Below are positions 6,446-10,057 of a stretch of DNA of 10,057 bases, piece after piece. Source of the stretch: Gallionella sp. (GTDB lineage Bacteria > Pseudomonadota > Gammaproteobacteria > Burkholderiales > Gallionellaceae). The notes below the pieces were generated by a model. That model worked only from the letters and a program-made list of their open reading frames with translations, was not told the DNA's origin and searched no databases. The translations under genes were made by a program, and so were the position numbers. The stretch's first letter is position 1. Each line of letters opens with the position of its first letter. Location of the stretch: positions 1 to 10,057 of the forward strand of contig JARCRR010000104.1 of the NCBI GenBank assembly GCA_029850565.1. The letters run 5' to 3'.

Positions 6446-6477
6446 CGAACACACGCCGTTCCAAATAAAGAACTGCC

Positions 6478-7053
6478 ATGTCCGACTACAACATATGCGT
6501 TGGCATACCCACAGTAGAAGTACTGCACCTTGGCAAACCCGTAACGATTCAACGCGAGCAGGATACCTCCGCAACGATCAGGGCAGAATATGCCATCACC
6601 GCACGGCCGTGCCCGCCGTATTGCATCCAGCCGATGCGACTGGAACAGGGAGTTGAGACCTTAGGCGAACTGGAAGTGCTGGAATACCTGAAGCGCATAC
6701 GCCAAGGGGATAGCGCACTCATGCTCATTGATTCCCGCACTGCAGACTGGTATGCGAAAGGCACGATTCCCGGCGCCACCAACATCCCTTATGCGCAGAA
6801 CATGGCCGGACACGCTACAGACCTGCACGGCTTAAAGAGAATACTGATCGAATCGTTCGGTGTGAAAGAAACAGACAAAGCCTACGATTTCAGCAACGCC
6901 TATACCCTTGCCATTTTCTGCAACGGCCCGTGGTGCGGGCAGACGCCGAACTACATCCGCACCCTGCTCGCTCTCGGCTACCCCGCCGCCAAACTTAAAT
7001 GGTATCGCGGTGGCATGCAGGACTGGTGCTCGCTGGGTCTGACCGTCATCTGA
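6478..7053 (+). CDS. Rhodanese-like domain protein
   Basis: Rhodaneses carry sulfane sulfur as a cysteine persulfide. The 191-residue product has no signal peptide. Its N-terminal part (1-60) holds an ARPCPPYCIQPM motif with C45 and C49. The rhodanese domain covers about 63-190, with LIDSRTADWYAKGTIPGATNIPY (83-105) as the usual CH2A element, the active-site loop C148-NGPWC-G, and WYRGGMQDW (175-183) as the closing element. C148 is the expected catalytic residue; C153 in the same loop is a possible resolving partner. The 32-nt spacing suggests co-transcription with the PAS gene, though the start has only a weak ribosome site. It converges on tpm with a 14-bp gap. Exact substrate and partner are unknown. 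Confidence 0.9.
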   Translation: MSDYNICVGIPTVEVLHLGKPVTIQREQDTSATIRAEYAITARPCPPYCIQPMRLEQGVETLGELEVLEYLKRIRQGDSALMLIDSRTADWYAKGTIPGATNIPYAQNMAGHATDLHGLKRILIESFGVKETDKAYDFSNAYTLAIFCNGPWCGQTPNYIRTLLALGYPAAKLKWYRGGMQDWCSLGLTVI

Positions 7054-7067
7054 CCCTGACAAATCCC

Positions 7068-7724
7068 CTACCTCAAAGTAAGCAAAAAGATGTTCTCCTG
7101 CATCCGGCTCATGCCGCGCTCCCGGAAACGCGGGTTCTGCGCCAACGCATCCTCTTGCGCCAGTAGGCGTATCTCGGCGTATTTTCCGTAGAGCGCCTCG
7201 ACCTCGTTCACCGACACCGCGAACGGCGGCCCCTGCATCTCCGCTTGCGGATAATCGAAGGTGACCAAGAGTATCTTCGTCGCGGGCGGCAAGATTTCCG
7301 CCAAATGGCGCGCGTAACGTTCACGCATCTCAGGCGGCAATGCCACCAACGATGCGCGGTCGTACACCGCGCTGACCTTCGCCATATCTTCCTTGCCCAA
7401 ATCGAAAAAGTCTCCGCACAGGATACGGAGGCCATCCGCCTCACAGCACTCGAACTTTCCGCTGTTCGAATACGTCGGTGATCGGCCGTTCTCCTTGAAG
7501 AAATCCCGCACCGCGATGGCGCTTAGTTCCACCCCCAGCACCGTGCATCCCTGTTGGCGCAGCCACACCATATCCAGACTCTTGCCGCACAACGGAACGA
7601 ACACTTCGCCGCCGGGTGAGAGAGACAAATCCTGCCAGAATCGCAACAGATACGGATTGAACTCGTTCTGGTGAAAACCGATCTCTGCCCGCTCCCAGCG
7701 CTCCAGCCAAAACTCTTTCTTCAT
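7068..7724 (-). CDS. tpm: Thiopurine S-methyltransferase
   Basis: Bacterial TPMT transfers methyl from S-adenosylmethionine to sulfur, and in other bacteria to selenium or tellurium compounds. The 218-residue length is normal for the family. Typical elements are the N-terminal FWLERWE (5-11) with the aromatic lid, the SAM-binding VFVPLCGKSLDMVWL (41-55), GVELSAIAVRDFF (64-76), and YDRASLVALPPEMRERY in the middle. ATG 7724 has GAGGG at about 7 nt spacing; another ATG slightly upstream runs into a stop. It lies 47 nt behind the last gene of the unknown operon on the same strand and could be read through from it, unless the hairpin at 7750-7765 stops transcription. No own promoter is evident. 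Confidence 0.95.
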   Translation of the reverse strand: MKKEFWLERWERAEIGFHQNEFNPYLLRFWQDLSLSPGGEVFVPLCGKSLDMVWLRQQGCTVLGVELSAIAVRDFFKENGRSPTYSNSGKFECCEADGLRILCGDFFDLGKEDMAKVSAVYDRASLVALPPEMRERYARHLAEILPPATKILLVTFDYPQAEMQGPPFAVSVNEVEALYGKYAEIRLLAQEDALAQNPRFRERGMSRMQENIFLLTLR

Positions 7725-7749
7725 CTTTGCACCCTCATGGTTTTGAAAT

Positions 7750-7765
7750 GCCTTCAGCGGAAGGC
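7750..7765 (-). terminator. Hairpin between the unknown operon and tpm, possible weak terminator
   Basis: On the minus strand GCCTTC and GAAGGC form a perfect 6-bp stem around CGCT. It is followed by ATTTC rather than a clean T tract, so it may be a weak or Rho-dependent stop, or an mRNA processing or stability element. Confidence 0.35.
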
Positions 7766-7771
7766 GCAGGT

Positions 7772-8644
7772 TCAGGAATAGTCGATATCCTGCTCGCTGC
7801 CTGCATAATGATCTTGAAGCTCGGTGAGTACAGTCTTGATTTTGGTTTTGGAAAAAATCTTCTTCACGATAGTGCCTCGAAGTTCTTCCATGCGTTCACG
7901 CAAGATGGGCTGAAATTCAGGGGGAATCTTTTTCAGGAAATCGTTCCAGTTGACCTCTACATCGGGCCGCGTTTCGCGGGCGCGGGCGATCAGATTCTCG
8001 AGTTCCCTTTGTCCCGTTCGTGCGACGATGCAACCATCGCCCGATACTGCAAAAATAACGGCAATTGAAATCGCCGCATTGGCATCAAGCTCGGAGTCCT
8101 TTACCAAGCCGTTGGAATTGTTCTTGCGCAACCATTTCGCACAATCAATGATCTTCCGGTTGCGCTTCCGATCCAGCAATTCATTTTGATAGACGGCATC
8201 CCCTGTCCAGACCGAGACGGGGTCAGCATTGCATATCTCCAGGAATATCGCCTTGAGGTTGCGCTGTTGGATGAACGCATCGTTGTCGAAATCGGAAACG
8301 TAGGCCGCATAGGGCAGTGCGGACAATTCTTTGATGTGCCGGAACCCCATCTGGAACACATATTCAGCGCCGTGCTGCAGCAGAAAAGAAAGTTTGGCTT
8401 CATTGCTGTCGGCAATGCCTGCCTGGCTAATGCCCAGCGAGATACATCCCACCGTCAGATGAAATGCGTCATGCATGCCATCTGCGGTTCTGTCATTGGT
8501 GAATTTCTTCGCGACCAGTACTGTAATCCCGCTGAGTTCGTGGAATAACGTACTCGCCGAGTCTTGATTGTCCGCGCGCTGTGCAAGCGCTTCGAGCGCT
8601 TGCACTAATTGGGGAGCACGCGCGGTGTAGCTGGTGATGTTCAT
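7772..8644 (-). CDS. Uncharacterised protein, third gene of the coupled operon
   Basis: I do not recognise this 290-residue protein. It has no signal peptide or clear membrane segment and looks soluble and mostly helical. Visible features are a histidine-containing segment near residues 58-67 (DGMHDAFHLTVG), a central stretch with several aromatic and acidic residues (AAYVSDFDNDAFIQQRN), a basic patch (LDRKRNRKIIDCAKWLRKNN) and a charged C-terminal part rich in Lys/Arg, ending in an acidic tail. Its ATG shares a base with the stop codon of the upstream gene (TGATG at 8642-8646), and the nearest AGGA lies about 12 nt away, so translation probably depends on coupling. It is conserved in frame with normal codon use and is very likely a real gene. 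Function cannot be assigned. Confidence 0.75.
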   Translation of the reverse strand: MNITSYTARAPQLVQALEALAQRADNQDSASTLFHELSGITVLVAKKFTNDRTADGMHDAFHLTVGCISLGISQAGIADSNEAKLSFLLQHGAEYVFQMGFRHIKELSALPYAAYVSDFDNDAFIQQRNLKAIFLEICNADPVSVWTGDAVYQNELLDRKRNRKIIDCAKWLRKNNSNGLVKDSELDANAAISIAVIFAVSGDGCIVARTGQRELENLIARARETRPDVEVNWNDFLKKIPPEFQPILRERMEELRGTIVKKIFSKTKIKTVLTELQDHYAGSEQDIDYS

Positions 8645-9447
8645 CAGGAGAAAATATCCTCACCCAAACTCGGGCGTCCGCCTGTTTTGGCCGGGCCGGA
8701 CGATTTGCTTGGCACTTGCTTGCGCAGGCGCAGCAACAATTCCTTGGTCGTGCGACCTATCGCATATTCATGCTCGCGTTCTTCTTCGTCCTCATGATCG
8801 TCGCCATCGTCTTCAGACCTGGTGTGCAATTCGTTCTCACCGGGTTTCCAGTCGGGAAAGATTTCAAACAACACCCGATCCCAAGCCTCTTCATTTGTTC
8901 TGGCGATCTCCAGCACAAGCGGAATCACATCGTGGTCCGAAGTTGTGCGGCCGCTTCTGTGTGCACCAAGATTATGAATGTCATTCGCGATCTCGATGAT
9001 CTCCTCGGCCGCAGTCGAAAACAGCACGGCGAAAGCTGTCGTGCCCCAGTCTGTCGCCAGCGCCTCGTTGAGCAACTCCGCACGACGTTCTTCATCATCA
9101 GTGCCAAACACCACACCATGAATATGCGCGAACAACGATTCGGCCAACACCTCCGGCTCGTCTTCGATCCAATCCTCGTCCCAGGTGGCGGCGAAGTAGG
9201 CCAGACTCTCGGCCCATGCTTTGGGCGGGATCAATAACGTCGCCAGCGACATCTTGCCACCGTCGAAAGCAGACAAGTGCAGCGACGCGACATGCGGCTC
9301 CAGCGTGTTCAGCACCTCGACCACAGCCAGATCGCCAAACTTCTCGGCAGTTTCATTGATGGCATCTTCCGCATGTTCTGGCGAACCGGCCAGAACCAGT
9401 TCGGTGACCTGTTGCCGGATCGCGGGTAGATTGATGTTCTCAGACAT
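8644..9447 (-). CDS. Uncharacterised protein with an acidic segment, second gene of the coupled operon
   Basis: The family is not recognised. The 267-residue product is acidic and predicted helical, without membrane segments. The first 200 residues contain regular helices with alternating Ala/Leu (for example AEDAINETAEKFGDLAVVEV) and a WDEDWIEDE stretch near 89-97. A run of Asp/Glu at 212-224 separates this from a basic C-terminal helix (GRTTKELLLRLRKQV, 231-245) and a Gly/Pro/Ser tail. The frame is open back to 9681, but that extension lies inside the upstream gene in another frame and is rich in Arg/Lys/Cys, so it is spurious. ATG 9447 has GGAG at 6 nt spacing and overlaps the upstream gene by 8 bp. 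The charge pattern would suit binding to a basic partner; this is inference. Confidence 0.75.
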   Translation of the reverse strand: MSENINLPAIRQQVTELVLAGSPEHAEDAINETAEKFGDLAVVEVLNTLEPHVASLHLSAFDGGKMSLATLLIPPKAWAESLAYFAATWDEDWIEDEPEVLAESLFAHIHGVVFGTDDEERRAELLNEALATDWGTTAFAVLFSTAAEEIIEIANDIHNLGAHRSGRTTSDHDVIPLVLEIARTNEEAWDRVLFEIFPDWKPGENELHTRSEDDGDDHEDEEEREHEYAIGRTTKELLLRLRKQVPSKSSGPAKTGGRPSLGEDIFS

Positions 9448-9961
9448 TCTCGTCTCCGCGCGAATCGAACAGATGCTCGATGTCTTCCCCGTGCGAGGCT
9501 TGACCTTCTTCATCATCGACGTTGTTTTCCTTGTCTTCCTCTTCTTGCAGGGCATCAAGCGAATGGTCTTCATCCGTCCAGCGTTTCGGGTTCTTGAACA
9601 GGAAAGCCGTAATGATCGCCTTGCGTGCCAATTCCGGATTGGCAACGAACACCGTGGCCAAGGCATTGCCCGATTCGACATTGCTGCATGACACCATCTT
9701 CAACACCTTAGCGGCATCGCCACCGTCATATTGGCCACTTTCGTCCAACAGTCCCGGCGCATCGTCAAACACCAGATGATTGGCCAAGGCGAAACTCAAT
9801 AGATTCACATCGTCGATTTCTGTGCCCTTGGCAAACTCACCGATGAGCGAATCAATGACCCGGTCATAGTTCCTTCTATCGGGTGGCTCGCCCAGCGTGT
9901 CCTCGATCTGGTAACCGAGTTCGCGCGATTGGTAAATAAATTCAGGATGGATGCTTTTCAT
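9440..9961 (-). CDS. Uncharacterised protein with acidic C-terminal tail, first gene of the coupled operon in this window
   Basis: The family is not recognised. The 173-residue product has a folded-looking part at 1-128 (including NYDRVIDSLIGEFAKG and LLSFALANHLVFDD) and a long, strongly acidic and probably disordered tail from about 130 to 173 (DEDHSLDALQEEEDKENN and following). No signal peptide or membrane segment is visible. The ATG at 9961 has only an A-rich stretch upstream rather than a clear ribosome site, and no good promoter is visible, so the operon may begin further upstream beyond the window. Its last 8 bp overlap the start of the next gene. An extreme acidic tail recurs in the next protein, suggesting that both act together. 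Confidence 0.72.
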   Translation of the reverse strand: MKSIHPEFIYQSRELGYQIEDTLGEPPDRRNYDRVIDSLIGEFAKGTEIDDVNLLSFALANHLVFDDAPGLLDESGQYDGGDAAKVLKMVSCSNVESGNALATVFVANPELARKAIITAFLFKNPKRWTDEDHSLDALQEEEDKENNVDDEEGQASHGEDIEHLFDSRGDENV

Positions 9962-9995
9962 AATTATTTTCTTTAAATAGTTGAACGGTCACTGC

Positions 9996-10013
9996 GCGGA
10001 AGCTCGATTCCGC
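9996..10013. repeat. Short inverted repeat upstream of the unknown operon
   Basis: GCGGAA (9996-10001) and TTCCGC (10008-10013) form a perfect 6-bp inverted repeat around six bases, 35 nt upstream of the first ATG of the unknown operon. There is no T tract after it on either strand, so it is not an obvious terminator; it could be an operator. The rest of 9962-10057 holds nothing I can name. Confidence 0.3.
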
Positions 10014-10057
10014 AACGACTGAATAGTGAACCCCACAAACTTTTCGCCTCACTTTCA

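Noticed and set aside
8716..9237. Open frame on the plus strand opposite the second unknown gene
   Set aside because: The minus-strand frame has coupled starts, a ribosome site and sensible composition; the plus-strand frame has none of these.
9448..9681. N-terminal extension of the second unknown protein
   Set aside because: It lies in another frame of the upstream gene, is rich in Arg, Lys and Cys, and is made unnecessary by ATG 9447 with its GGAG site.
1..10057. Mobile element or CRISPR array
   Set aside because: No transposase or integrase, no terminal inverted repeats with target duplications, and no regularly spaced repeats were seen.

Overview
The window looks like chromosomal DNA of a betaproteobacterium of moderate GC. 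The style of the membrane-PAS protein and the mix of neighbours suggest the iron-oxidiser family Gallionellaceae (Gallionella/Sideroxydans-like). That placement is inference; no rRNA, tRNA or marker gene is present to prove it. I see no insertion sequence, CRISPR array or phage structural gene.

Layout. (1) Positions 1-777 (+) hold the 3' part of a periplasmic parvulin-type peptidyl-prolyl isomerase. It ends in a strong hairpin terminator that also forms the last codons of the convergent gene. (2) Positions 796-2137 (-) hold a two-gene operon, a DjlA-like membrane J-domain protein followed 4 nt later by a histidine phosphatase, behind a consensus TATAAT box. The J-protein probably starts at TTG. 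(3) Positions 2266-5043 (+) hold an outer-membrane phospholipase A (pldA), a secreted Sel1-repeat protein with its own promoter, and a plant-type ferredoxin-NADP reductase 22 nt behind the Sel1 gene. (4) Positions 5048-5380 (-) hold a small membrane protein with a C-terminal zinc ribbon. (5) Positions 5426-5836 are about 410 bp without a convincing gene but with three promoters, two of them (+) near-copies of the one before the Sel1 gene. (6) Positions 5837-7053 (+) hold a membrane-anchored PAS protein with no output domain, then a rhodanese-like protein. (7) Positions 7068-7724 (-) hold a thiopurine S-methyltransferase (tpm). (8) Positions 7772-9961 (-) hold three tightly coupled genes of unknown function, two with very acidic segments.

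How the parts relate. The parvulin and PldA belong to envelope biology, and the DjlA-like protein is a membrane co-chaperone. The Sel1/FNR pair and the PAS/rhodanese pair appear to be driven by the same kind of promoter (ATTGACA, 17-18 nt, TA[CG]AGT, with a shared C-rich spacer), so they may be co-expressed. The least explained parts are the overlapping unknown operon at the right end, the promoter-bearing gap at 5426-5836, the output-less PAS protein, and an FNR whose usual NADP 2'-phosphate contacts look altered.
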